A stretch of DNA of 63,578 bases, from assembly GCA_910586195.1 (NCBI GenBank), contig CAJUHO010000005.1, positions 1 to 63,578 of the forward strand. Reading direction: 5' to 3'. The position numbers were made by a program, and so were the translations under genes. The notes beneath the pieces were generated by a model. That model did no database searches, was not told where the DNA came from, and saw only the letters and a list, made by a program, of their open reading frames with translations. Of this stretch, positions 1-8,523 are shown in pieces. Source of the DNA: an uncultured Bacilli bacterium (GTDB lineage Bacteria; Bacillota_I; Bacilli_A; RF39; UBA660). The stretch's first letter is position 1. The number at the start of each line of letters is the position of its first letter.

Positions 1-11
1 TTTATTGTATC

Positions 12-35
12 AAAAAGCCGCACCTGATGGTGCGG
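12..35 (-). terminator. Hairpin terminator for the 156-854 gene
   Basis: A seven-pair hairpin (CCGCACC at 18-24, GGTGCGG at 29-35) is followed, when read on the minus strand, by CTTTTTG. It lies downstream of the minus-strand gene ending at 156, so it probably ends that transcript. Confidence 0.6.
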
Positions 36-53
36 TTGAAATTTCAATTTAGG

Positions 54-73
54 AACGCGAGAGCGTTTTTTTT
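54..73 (+). terminator. Intrinsic terminator of an upstream gene outside the window
   Basis: AACGC (54-58), loop GAGA, GCGTT (63-67), then a run of T to 73. It reads as a short plus-strand terminator for a gene that ends before the window. Nothing else is seen between 74 and 155. Confidence 0.5.
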
Positions 74-155
74 CGTGATATAATAAAAGCAAAGAAACTT
101 TTTTCAAATTTCATTGCTTAAATTGATAATATTAGATTTTTCTTACTTTTTTTAT

Positions 156-854
156 TTATCTTCTACGACGTGTTTGACTATTTCTACTTTTAGTAAGTGT
201 TTTTTGATAATCCATTATTGTATCTTGTATTGCAAATTGATATACAGTTACTTGATTTTGTAATTTTTGTTTTTCCTCTACATTAAATGTTAGAGCGATT
301 TTGTTTTCAAGAATTTGTAGATTTTCTTCAAAAATATTTATATGTTTTATATAAGTGTTTTCGCAATAATTAATGTTGTCATTGTTATGAATATTTTCTT
401 CCTGGTTCTTGTAGTAGTTTTCGTAATAATTTCTGTCTTTTACAAATGCCTTTGCTTTCATTTCACTAATTGGTACAAATTCTTCACACTTTGTTCTTTT
501 GTGATTATCTTGTGTTATTATTTGTGTATTATTTTTAATTTTTTCTATATGACTTACTCTTCTATTAGCGATGATTTGAACCCTTTTTTCTGCTCTTTTT
601 CTTCTTGCCTTTTTCTGTTCGTTTCTAGCTTTTATTTTTTGTTGTCTTATTTTTTGCATTTCTTTTTGTTGTCTTTTTTTCTCTAATTTTTCTATGATTT
701 CTATGAATTTAGTTGTTACAAAAGATTTGCTTTTTTCATATCCTTTAATAAAAGATTCTACTGTAAATTTTACTAGAAGATAAGTGATGTTTAGCATAAT
801 TGTAAATAAGTAAGATAATATATCGCTAACATTATATTGTATATATCGTTGCAT
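156..854 (-). CDS. Membrane-anchored, highly basic coiled-coil protein, function unknown
   Basis: The 232-residue protein has a hydrophobic N-terminal stretch (about residues 8-32), then a long Lys/Arg/Gln-rich helix (about 45-100, with KKRQQKEMQKIRQQK), a less charged middle, a second predicted helix near 175-215 and a basic tail ending RRRR. This suggests a membrane-tethered protein with a cytoplasmic basic rod that could bind nucleic acid or ribosomes; that role is inference and I recognise no family. The start at 854 is preceded by a strong Shine-Dalgarno (GGGGGAGG on the minus strand) and a near-perfect promoter. It is transcribed away from tilS. Confidence 0.7.
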   Translation of the reverse strand: MQRYIQYNVSDILSYLFTIMLNITYLLVKFTVESFIKGYEKSKSFVTTKFIEIIEKLEKKRQQKEMQKIRQQKIKARNEQKKARRKRAEKRVQIIANRRVSHIEKIKNNTQIITQDNHKRTKCEEFVPISEMKAKAFVKDRNYYENYYKNQEENIHNNDNINYCENTYIKHINIFEENLQILENKIALTFNVEEKQKLQNQVTVYQFAIQDTIMDYQKTLTKSRNSQTRRRR

Positions 855-889
855 TTTTATCTTCCTCCCCCTTTTTAAGCGCGTCTTAT

Positions 890-917
890 ATTATATCATA
901 TTTTATTTATTTGTCAA
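890..917 (-). promoter_or_regulatory. Consensus promoter of the 156-854 gene
   Basis: On the minus strand TTGACA (912-917) and TATAAT (890-895) are separated by 16 bp. The predicted transcript starts about 25 nt before the ribosome binding site. Confidence 0.75.
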
Positions 918-957
918 CGATTTTTTTATAAAAAATTATAAATATTTACTATAAAGG

Positions 958-986
958 TTGCGATAAATTATAATATTCGGTAAAAT
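958..986 (+). promoter_or_regulatory. Promoter of tilS-ftsH
   Basis: TTGCGA (958-963), 17-bp spacer, TAAAAT (981-986), just upstream of the tilS ribosome binding site. It is divergent from the promoter at 890-917. Confidence 0.6.
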
Positions 987-1001
987 AGAGATGGTGAAAA
1001 A

Positions 1002-2327
1002 ATGAAAAAAGAAGTTTTAAATATAGAAAAAAATTTTTTGTTTACGAAAGAGATGAAAATTGTGATTGGCTGTTCTGGAGGACCAGATTCTATGGCCCTG
1101 TTCGATATGCTTTTAAAGTTACGAGATAAATATCAGTTATATTTGATTTGTGTTCATGTGAATCATAATCTTCGTCAAGAAAGCATAGAGGAAGAGGCAT
1201 ACTTAAATGATTTATGTGCTAAAAACCATGTTGTTTTCGAAACATTAACGATTGAGAAATATGGAGAAGATAATTTTCATAATGAAGCACGGAATATTCG
1301 TTATCGTTTTTTTGAAGAAGTTGTTCAAAAATATCATGCTGATATTTTAATGACAGCACATCATGCTGATGATTTAATAGAGACTATTTTAATGCGTATT
1401 ACTAGAGGTTCTAATCTACAAGGATATAGTGGTTTTCATAAAATAATAGAAAAGGATAATTATAGAATTGTAAGGCCACTTATTTCCTATACCAAAGAAC
1501 AATTAGAAGAATATGATCAACTTCATCATGTAAAGTATTATATTGATAGAACTAATGCACAAAATAAATATACCAGAAATCGGTATCGCAAGGAAATATT
1601 ACCTTTTTTAAAAAAAGAAGATTTAAATGTCCATAAAAAGTTTATTAAATTTAGTGAAGTATTGTATGATGCGAATTGTTATATAGAAAAGGAAACAAGA
1701 AAGGCTATTGCTAGGGTAGTAAAGAATGAGAAATTACAAATTCCTTTGTTTTTAAATGAGGATTCGTTTATTCAGAGAGAAATACTTTATTCTTTTTTGG
1801 CAAAATTTTATCAAGATGATTTAATTTTAGTAAATGATAAGCATATAGATTTATTGTATACTCTTATTAAAAGTAGACGTGCTAATTTAGTTTATAATTT
1901 ACCAAATGAAGTTATGGCCGTGAAAAGTTATAATGAGTGCTATTTAGAACGATGTCCTGATTTTATTGGAAAATATGAAATAGAATTTTCTACTTATGCA
2001 AAACTTCCCAATGGACATGTAATTGAGAAAGTTACTAATATAGAAGATAACAGTAATTATGTATGTTGTTTAGATAGTAGCGAAATAGAATTACCGCTTA
2101 TTATTAGAACTAGAAAATTTGGTGATCGAATGTCAGTAAAAGGATTAAATGGAACTAAAAAAGTTAAAGATATCTTTATTGATTGCAAAATTGATTCTAA
2201 GAAAAGAGAATTATGGCCTATTGTCGTAGATTCAGCTGGAAAAATTATTTGGCTACCTGGTTTAAAAAAGTCTAAATTTAATAAAACAAAATCAGAAAAT
2301 TATGATATAATAATGAAATATCGATAG
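1002..2327 (+). CDS. tilS: tRNA(Ile)-lysidine synthetase TilS
   Basis: TilS uses ATP to attach lysine to C34 of the tRNA(Ile) CAU anticodon, so that it reads AUA and is charged with isoleucine. The PP-loop motif SGGPDS is at residues 25-30. The N-type ATPase core continues through HVNHNLR and TAHHADDLIETILMR, and the C-terminal TilS domain runs from about residue 360 (IRTRKFGDRM). The length, 441 aa, is normal for Gram-positive bacteria. The start ATG follows GATGG in the correct position. The gene is 11 bp upstream of ftsH; the hpt gene that often lies between the two in Bacillus is absent. Confidence 0.95.
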   Translation: MKKEVLNIEKNFLFTKEMKIVIGCSGGPDSMALFDMLLKLRDKYQLYLICVHVNHNLRQESIEEEAYLNDLCAKNHVVFETLTIEKYGEDNFHNEARNIRYRFFEEVVQKYHADILMTAHHADDLIETILMRITRGSNLQGYSGFHKIIEKDNYRIVRPLISYTKEQLEEYDQLHHVKYYIDRTNAQNKYTRNRYRKEILPFLKKEDLNVHKKFIKFSEVLYDANCYIEKETRKAIARVVKNEKLQIPLFLNEDSFIQREILYSFLAKFYQDDLILVNDKHIDLLYTLIKSRRANLVYNLPNEVMAVKSYNECYLERCPDFIGKYEIEFSTYAKLPNGHVIEKVTNIEDNSNYVCCLDSSEIELPLIIRTRKFGDRMSVKGLNGTKKVKDIFIDCKIDSKKRELWPIVVDSAGKIIWLPGLKKSKFNKTKSENYDIIMKYR

Positions 2328-2338
2328 GAGGAGAAATT

Positions 2339-4297
2339 GTGAATAAAAAAACAGTGAAAAAAGGCTTGCTTCCTTATGTATTTATATTTTTAATTATGAT
2401 TGGTATTTACTATTGTTTTAATGTTATGAATCAAAAAGTAAATATTTTAACTTATAATGAATTTATAGAAAGTGTAATGGATGGCTCTGTTGAAAAGCTT
2501 GAAATAACACCTAGGGATAGAGCAAAAACTTATGAAGTACGTGGAAAATTAAAAAAATATAAAGAAAAAGAAACTTTCTTTGCTAGACTTCCACTTAGCG
2601 AAGAGGTGATAAAGAAGATTATTGATGCATCTGAAGTGCAAAATTTTAAAATGACTACTGTCGCTGATCCAGAGTCTAGTTCGTTGCTTTTAATTGTTGT
2701 AAATGTATTGCCTATTGTGTTGCTAATTGGGTTTGCTTTTTACTTTTTTAGTAGACAGATGGCAGGAAATAAGAGCTCAATGGATTTTGGAAAGAGTAAG
2801 GCTCGTTTGAATAGTGATAAGAATAAAGTAACATTTAAGGATGTTGCAGGATTAAAAGAAGAAAAGGAAGAAGTAAAAGAACTAATTGACTTTTTAAAAA
2901 GTCCTAAGAAGTTTCAAAAATTGGGTGCTAGAATTCCAAAGGGAGTGTTATTATTTGGCCCTCCTGGAACAGGAAAGACTTTGCTTGCGAAGGCTGTTGC
3001 TGGAGAGGCTAATGTTCCATTTTACTTTATTAGTGGTTCTGATTTCGTAGAATTGTTTGTTGGTGTGGGTGCAAGTCGTGTTCGTGACATGTTTCAACAA
3101 GCTAAAAGAAATGCTCCATGTTTAATTTTTATTGATGAAATTGATGCTGTTGGTAGACAGAGAGGAACTGGTTTAGGTGGAGGACATGATGAACGTGAAC
3201 AAACTCTAAATCAATTACTTACTGAGATGGATGGTTTTGGTGCTAATGAAGGTATTATCATTATTGCAGCAACGAATCGTCCTGATGTACTAGATCCTGC
3301 GCTTCTTCGGCCAGGCAGATTTGATCGTCAAGTAACAGTGAATTTACCAGATGTGAAAGGTCGTGAAGAAATTCTCGCTGTTCATGCTAAAAATAAAATT
3401 TTAGCAGAGGGTATCACATTACACAATCTTGCAAAGAGAACACCAGGCTTTAGTGGTGCTGATCTTGAGAACTTATTAAATGAGGCAGCATTGCTTGCTG
3501 TTAGAAGAAATAAAGAGCATATTACTATGAGTGAAATTGATGAAGCAACAGATCGTGTATTAATGGGACCAGCTAAAACTTCTCATAAATATAGTGAAAA
3601 TGATAGAAAGCTAGTTGCTTATCATGAGGCAGGTCATGCTGTTATTGGATTAAAGTTAGATAATGCAAACGATGTTCAGAAGGTTACTATTATTCCAAGA
3701 GGTTCTGCTGGTGGATATAATATGATGGTGCCAAGTGAAGAAAAATTGTGTTCTACTAAAACTGATTTATTAGAACAGATTACGGGACTTTTAGGTGGTC
3801 GTACTGCTGAAGAGATTATTTTTGGAGAGATTACAACGGGTGCCCATAATGATTTTGAAAAAGCTACAAAGATTGCACGTGCTATGGTTACTGAATATGG
3901 TATGAGTGATTTGGGACCGTTGCAATTTGAACATCAAGAAGGTAGCGTATTTTTGGGAAGAGATTATAATAAGAGTCAACATTTTTCAAATGAAGTTGCT
4001 AATGAAATTGATATGGAAATGCGAAAAATCATTACAGAGTGTCACCAAAAAGCCACAGATATTATTAACAAAAATAAAGATTTATTAAAATTAATTGCTG
4101 ATGCTTTATTAGAGTATGAAACTCTTACAAAAGAACAGATAGATTATTTAGTAAAAAATGGAAAAATGCCTGAAGAGTCAGAAGATAACTTAGAGGCAAT
4201 GTCTGTTACTAAACTAAGGGAAATGGCAAAGGAAAAAGGAATTAAGAATTATTCTAAGATGAGTAAAGCAGAATTGTTAAAAGAGTTGGATGTTTAA
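2339..4297 (+). CDS. ftsH: ATP-dependent zinc metalloprotease FtsH with extra C-terminal Rho_N/SAP-like domain
   Basis: A membrane AAA+ protease that degrades misfolded membrane proteins and regulators. It begins with GTG after AGGAGG. Two membrane spans flank an extracytoplasmic FtsH-ext domain (about residues 10-28 and 118-138). The AAA+ module has Walker A GPPGTGKT near 207, Walker B IFIDEIDAVG and the SRH (ATNRPDVLDPALLRPGRFD). The zinc protease motif HEAGH is near 428. The last 40 or so residues (after an acidic linker, from LEAMSVTKLREMAKEKG to AELLKELDV) look like a Rho N-terminal or SAP helix-turn-helix domain, which is not part of standard FtsH. It probably forms an operon with tilS. 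Confidence 0.96.
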   Translation: MNKKTVKKGLLPYVFIFLIMIGIYYCFNVMNQKVNILTYNEFIESVMDGSVEKLEITPRDRAKTYEVRGKLKKYKEKETFFARLPLSEEVIKKIIDASEVQNFKMTTVADPESSSLLLIVVNVLPIVLLIGFAFYFFSRQMAGNKSSMDFGKSKARLNSDKNKVTFKDVAGLKEEKEEVKELIDFLKSPKKFQKLGARIPKGVLLFGPPGTGKTLLAKAVAGEANVPFYFISGSDFVELFVGVGASRVRDMFQQAKRNAPCLIFIDEIDAVGRQRGTGLGGGHDEREQTLNQLLTEMDGFGANEGIIIIAATNRPDVLDPALLRPGRFDRQVTVNLPDVKGREEILAVHAKNKILAEGITLHNLAKRTPGFSGADLENLLNEAALLAVRRNKEHITMSEIDEATDRVLMGPAKTSHKYSENDRKLVAYHEAGHAVIGLKLDNANDVQKVTIIPRGSAGGYNMMVPSEEKLCSTKTDLLEQITGLLGGRTAEEIIFGEITTGAHNDFEKATKIARAMVTEYGMSDLGPLQFEHQEGSVFLGRDYNKSQHFSNEVANEIDMEMRKIITECHQKATDIINKNKDLLKLIADALLEYETLTKEQIDYLVKNGKMPEESEDNLEAMSVTKLREMAKEKGIKNYSKMSKAELLKELDV

Positions 4298-4326
4298 AGA
4301 GACTTGTATTAGGTCTTTTTTTTTGA
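4295..4326 (+). terminator. Weak intrinsic terminator after ftsH
   Basis: A short hairpin (AGAC...GTCT) overlaps the ftsH stop codon and runs into nine T residues. It may only partly separate ftsH from the next gene. Confidence 0.5.
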
Positions 4327-4352
4327 TAAAATTTCTAAAGGGAGGTTTAAAA

Positions 4353-5093
4353 ATGAATTTGTATAAATTAGATGAAAATAAAGAAAATTTAGTACTTTAT
4401 AAATTGCAACCTAATGTAGAAAAGATTCAAAAATATAAACAAGATAGAGTAAAAAAATGTGCATTAAGATCTCATTTCTATCAATTAGCAACAACTGATA
4501 AATTGGTATTACAAAGGGTATTGCATGAAAATGTATTTTCTTATCAAGGTTTAGATGATGGTATTCATACTGATTCAAAATATGAATTTGAACAGATGAT
4601 GCAAACTGGTGATGATTGTACTATTTTAAATAGGATTAGTAGTTTTCCTTCTCAGGATTCATTATTTGACGTATTAAATCCTGAAGAATACTTGAAATTT
4701 TATATTAGTGGTAATTATGTTTGCCATAATTTAGTTAGTTTTTATTTCGGGGATGTTGAAAATGAAATATCATATTGTAATAACTTTTTATTATTAAAAG
4801 GTGAGAAGAAAAATTATATTGGTAGAGGTAAAGAAGTATATTACTCTGTTAATATGATGTTAGATTTACCTGAAGATTTGTATGCATTAGAATTACTTAA
4901 TAATGAAAATTATGAGGCTTTGGCAGATAGACCTTTTTTATTAAATTCTTTACCTTTTCATTTTTATGATGAAGTAGATTCTATTATTTGTGATAAGGCA
5001 ATTTTAGAATATGATAGTATGAAGGAAGCAAGAGAGGTTCTTCCTTTTACAGAAAAGGTCTTAAGTAAATATCATTCATATAAAAGAAAATAG
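4353..5093 (+). CDS. Conserved-looking protein of unknown function
   Basis: A soluble-looking protein of 246 aa with no signal peptide or membrane span; I do not recognise a family. It contains aromatic and acidic segments such as YEFEQMMQTGDDCTIL and ends basic (KYHSYKRK). The start was set at the ATG at 4353, which follows a perfect GGGAGG; an in-frame upstream ATG at 4290 would overlap the ftsH end and terminator and has no ribosome binding site. It stands alone between ftsH and dusB. Confidence 0.7.
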   Translation: MNLYKLDENKENLVLYKLQPNVEKIQKYKQDRVKKCALRSHFYQLATTDKLVLQRVLHENVFSYQGLDDGIHTDSKYEFEQMMQTGDDCTILNRISSFPSQDSLFDVLNPEEYLKFYISGNYVCHNLVSFYFGDVENEISYCNNFLLLKGEKKNYIGRGKEVYYSVNMMLDLPEDLYALELLNNENYEALADRPFLLNSLPFHFYDEVDSIICDKAILEYDSMKEAREVLPFTEKVLSKYHSYKRK

Positions 5094-5179
5094 GCAGTAA
5101 AGCAGCAATTTTTCATGTTTATAAATTACTCTTTTTAGTATAATATATTATGCTTATTTTAGGGTTAGGGTGATATTAT

Positions 5180-5269
5180 ATGCATGGAATTTTATATTTG
5201 AAGGATGGTAATATTGGTAGGCTAATTGTTTGTGAGGAATTAGTAACATTATATAATATTTTTCACTAA
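5180..5269 (+). CDS. Possible 29-residue peptide upstream of dusB
   Basis: A short frame opens with ATG after AGGGTTAGGGTG and ends at TAA 5267-5269, just before dusB. A possible -10 (TATAAT) lies upstream near 5140. The peptide begins MHGILYLKDG. It may be a leader peptide or only a chance frame; the ribosome binding site is the main support. Confidence 0.25.
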   Translation: MHGILYLKDGNIGRLIVCEELVTLYNIFH

Positions 5270-5289
5270 AATTTAGAAGGTTGATTATT

Positions 5290-6288
5290 ATGAGTTTCAA
5301 GATTGGAAATATAGAAATAAAAAATAATGTAGTTTTGGCACCAATGGCTGGGGTTTCTAATCCTGCATTTATTAAAATTGCATCAGAGATGGGAATTGGA
5401 CTCGCTTATACAGAACTGATAAGTTCTGAGGCAATCGTTAGAAATAATAAAAAAACTTTTGAAATGTTAAATGGTATTGATATGTTAGATATTCCAGTAG
5501 CAATTCAAATTTTTGGTTCTAATCCTAATGTTATGGCTGAATCTGCTAAGATGTTAGTTGATTTGTATGATGCATCAATTATTGATATTAATATGGGATG
5601 TCCTGTACCTAAAGTTGCGATGCGAGCAGGGGCTGGTTCTTTTTTACTTAAAGATCCAAAAAAAGTTTATGAGATGGTTTCTGCTGTGGTTGATGCTATT
5701 TCAATTCCAGTAACAGTAAAAATTAGAAGTGGTTGGGATTTTGATTCTATTAATGCGGTAGAAATTGCTAAGGAATGTGAAAAAGCAGGGGCTAGTGCTA
5801 TTTGTATTCATTCTAGGACTCGTAGTCAGGGATATAGTGGTAAGGCAGATTGGAATATTATTAAACAAGTAAAGGAGTCTGTTTCAATTCCAGTTATTGG
5901 TAACGGTGATATTAAAAGTCCTGAAGATGCATTAAAGATGTTAAAGGATACAGGTTGTGATGCAATTATGATTGGTCGTGCTGCATTAGGGAATCCTTGG
6001 ATTTTAAAAAATACAGTTTCTTATTTGAAAAATTTTAGTGAAATAGTGGAGCCTAGTGTTGTTGATAAGTTTGATATGTGTTTGAAGCATTTAGCGTATT
6101 TGTGTGAATTTAAAAGTGAAAGACTTGCTTGTTTGGAAATTCGTAATCATATTGCTTGGTATTTAAAAGGTTTCCCTGAAAGTGGTGAAATCAAAAAGAA
6201 AATATATCAATGTGTGAAGATTCATGATATAATTTTAATATTAGAAAGTTATAGGGAGGAGTTTATAAATGGCAAAGAAGGCAAGTAA
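5290..6288 (+). CDS. dusB: tRNA-dihydrouridine synthase, DusB family
   Basis: A flavin enzyme that reduces uridine to dihydrouridine in tRNA. The TIM barrel starts with VLAPMAGVSNPAF and carries the active-site segment DINMGCPVPKV with its cysteine, the FMN-binding VKIRSGWD, CIHSRTRSQGYSG, and GNGDI...MIGRAALGNPW. It is 332 aa, normal for the family. The ATG at 5290 fits AGAAGG at 5274-5280; a TTG at 5281 is in frame but too close to that site. Its 3' end overlaps the next gene by 20 bp, so dusB, the RDD gene and lysS are one operon, as in several Firmicutes. Confidence 0.93.
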   Translation: MSFKIGNIEIKNNVVLAPMAGVSNPAFIKIASEMGIGLAYTELISSEAIVRNNKKTFEMLNGIDMLDIPVAIQIFGSNPNVMAESAKMLVDLYDASIIDINMGCPVPKVAMRAGAGSFLLKDPKKVYEMVSAVVDAISIPVTVKIRSGWDFDSINAVEIAKECEKAGASAICIHSRTRSQGYSGKADWNIIKQVKESVSIPVIGNGDIKSPEDALKMLKDTGCDAIMIGRAALGNPWILKNTVSYLKNFSEIVEPSVVDKFDMCLKHLAYLCEFKSERLACLEIRNHIAWYLKGFPESGEIKKKIYQCVKIHDIILILESYREEFINGKEGK

Positions 6289-6946
6289 AAAAAACATAGA
6301 AAAGAAGGAAAATAAAGTTTTTGAAAAAGCCCTTTTTTCACAGCGTTTCCTTGCTTATTTAATTGATGCAGTATTAATATTTTTGATTTCTGCTATTGCT
6401 ATCTTTCCTGTTAGCAATAGTGAGTCATTGGAAGAGTTGACAGTTCAAAATACTACTATAATGAATCAATATCTAGAACAGAAAATAGATGCTAGCACTT
6501 ATATGAATCAAACTATGGATATTAGTTATGAAATTGCAAAACAGAGTGGTATTGCTACTATTATTACTATTTTTGTATATATTCTATATTATGTTGTTTT
6601 CCAATTTTATCATCAGGGTCAAACATTAGGAAAACGAGTAATGAAGATACAAGTAAAATCTAGAGAAAAGGAAGAGTTGACACTTAATCAATTATTATTA
6701 CGTGCTGCAATAGCAAATTCCATTTTAATGAATACTTTAATATTATTATTTGCAATATTTGCTAGTAAAGATGTTTATATTGGAGGTTCCTATATATTTA
6801 CTATTATTCAATATATCGTTATTTTTGCATCCGTCCTTATGGTTATGTATCGAAAAGATGGGTGTGGAGTTCATGATTTAATTGCTCATACAGAAGTTGT
6901 TAGATGTGAATTAAAAGAGAAGGAGTTAGAGGTATGCGAGAGTTAA
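6269..6946 (+). CDS. RDD family integral membrane protein
   Basis: The 225-aa protein opens with a Lys-rich cytoplasmic tail, then the RDD signature (SQRFLAYLIDAVLIF, with Arg, Asp and Asp in the first span), a second span near 105-125 ending QGQTLGKRVMKIQV, and two more spans. RDD proteins are membrane proteins of mostly unknown function, with some suggested roles in ion transport. It overlaps dusB by 20 bp and lysS by 13 bp, so it is translationally coupled to both. Confidence 0.88.
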   Translation: MAKKASKKNIEKKENKVFEKALFSQRFLAYLIDAVLIFLISAIAIFPVSNSESLEELTVQNTTIMNQYLEQKIDASTYMNQTMDISYEIAKQSGIATIITIFVYILYYVVFQFYHQGQTLGKRVMKIQVKSREKEELTLNQLLLRAAIANSILMNTLILLFAIFASKDVYIGGSYIFTIIQYIVIFASVLMVMYRKDGCGVHDLIAHTEVVRCELKEKELEVCES

Positions 6947-8400
6947 ATGAACAAGAATTAGTTAGAAGAGAAAAACTAAAAAATATAAAAAATCCTTATC
7001 CAGAAAGATTTCATACTAATTATGAAATTGTTGATGCTGCAAATTTAGAGGATGAAACTACAGGTGTTCGTGTAGCAGGACGTATTATTTTAATGAGAAA
7101 AATGGGAAAGATGAGTTTCTTAACGATAGCAGATATTTATGGAAAAATTCAAGTTTCTATTAAAGTAGATATGATTGGGGAAGAAGCTTATCAAGAATTT
7201 AAATCTAATTATGATTTAGGAGATTTTATTGGTGTAGAAGGAGAAGTTTTTACTACTCATACTGGAGAAAAAACAATTCGTGCTAGTGAAATTGAGTTTT
7301 TAGGTAAAGCATTAAAACCACTTCCTGAAAAGTTTCATGGTGCAACTGATGTAGAAATGTTATATCGTCAACGATATTTAGATTTAATTTCTAATGATGA
7401 TACGAAAAAACGCTTTTTGTTTCGTAGTCGTTTCATTAAAGAACTTCGTTCTTATTTAGATAGTTTAGGTTATATTGAAATTGAAACTCCTATTTTAAAT
7501 AATAAGGCAAGTGGTGCAACTGCTAAGCCATTTATTACACATCATAATGCTTTAGATATTGATTTATATCTACGAATTGCTCCAGAAACTTATTTGAAGA
7601 GAGCCATTGTTGGAGGATTTACAAAAGTTTTTGAAATTGGTAGATGTTTTAGAAATGAGGGGATTGATGCTACCCATCTGCAAGATTTTACAATGATTGA
7701 GGGATATGGAGCTTATTTAAATTATAAAGATAATATGAAATTATTACGAGAAATGTTGCAGACGATTGTCCAAAATATTTTTGGAACATTAATTATTCAA
7801 ATTGATGATAAAAAGGTAGATTTAAGTGGTGAATGGGAAAGTGTTAGTTTTCGCGATTTAATATTAAGATATTCTGATATTGATATTTCCATTTATAATA
7901 CAAAAGAAAAATTGCTACAAAAAATATATGATGAAAAAATAGAGATTGATAGTGAAACACCATTAGAAGATTTAGGTTATGGAAATTTAGTAGATCAATT
8001 ATATAAAAAAGTTGCTAGAGTTCATGTGGTAAATCCTATATTTTTAACAGAACATCCAATTGAACTTTCTCCTCTTGCTCGTGCAAATGATGAAAATCCA
8101 AATGTAGTAGATCGTTTTCAATTGGTAATTAATGGTGCTGAAATAATAAATGCTTATTCGGAACTTGTTGATCCAAAGGAGCAAGAACGTAGATTATTAG
8201 AACAAGCAAGCTTAAAGGCAGCAGGTGATGAAGAGGCAATGCCAATGGATTATGATTATATTGAAGCAATGGAATATGGAATGCCACCAATTAGTGGTTG
8301 GGGAATGGGAATAGATCGCATTGTACAATTACTTACCAATTCAGAAAATATTAAAGACGTTATTCTTTTCCCATTAATGAGACCTAAAGATGATAATTAG
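6934..8400 (+). CDS. lysS: Lysyl-tRNA synthetase, class II
   Basis: Charges tRNA(Lys) with lysine. The N-terminal OB-fold anticodon domain (about residues 45-140, with VRVAGRIILMRKMGKMSF) is followed by the class II core. Motif 2 is FRNEGIDATHLQDFTMIE and motif 3 is GWGMGIDRIVQLLT; HPIELSPLA lies between them. The length of 488 aa is typical. The start ATG overlaps the end of the RDD gene. A terminator follows. Confidence 0.97.
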   Translation: MRELNEQELVRREKLKNIKNPYPERFHTNYEIVDAANLEDETTGVRVAGRIILMRKMGKMSFLTIADIYGKIQVSIKVDMIGEEAYQEFKSNYDLGDFIGVEGEVFTTHTGEKTIRASEIEFLGKALKPLPEKFHGATDVEMLYRQRYLDLISNDDTKKRFLFRSRFIKELRSYLDSLGYIEIETPILNNKASGATAKPFITHHNALDIDLYLRIAPETYLKRAIVGGFTKVFEIGRCFRNEGIDATHLQDFTMIEGYGAYLNYKDNMKLLREMLQTIVQNIFGTLIIQIDDKKVDLSGEWESVSFRDLILRYSDIDISIYNTKEKLLQKIYDEKIEIDSETPLEDLGYGNLVDQLYKKVARVHVVNPIFLTEHPIELSPLARANDENPNVVDRFQLVINGAEIINAYSELVDPKEQERRLLEQASLKAAGDEEAMPMDYDYIEAMEYGMPPISGWGMGIDRIVQLLTNSENIKDVILFPLMRPKDDN

Positions 8401-8418
8401 TTTTATTTAAATTATAAG

Positions 8419-8442
8419 AACCAGAATAATTTTTGGTTTTTT
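8419..8442 (+). terminator. Intrinsic terminator after lysS
   Basis: AACCA (8419-8423) pairs with TGGTT (8434-8438), followed by TTTT. Confidence 0.6.
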
Positions 8443-8523
8443 CATATAATTTTCATAAAAAAAGAAGGTGAAATGCTTGTAAAAAAGAAATTTAGAAAGT
8501 ATAATGATATTGGGAGGTTAATT

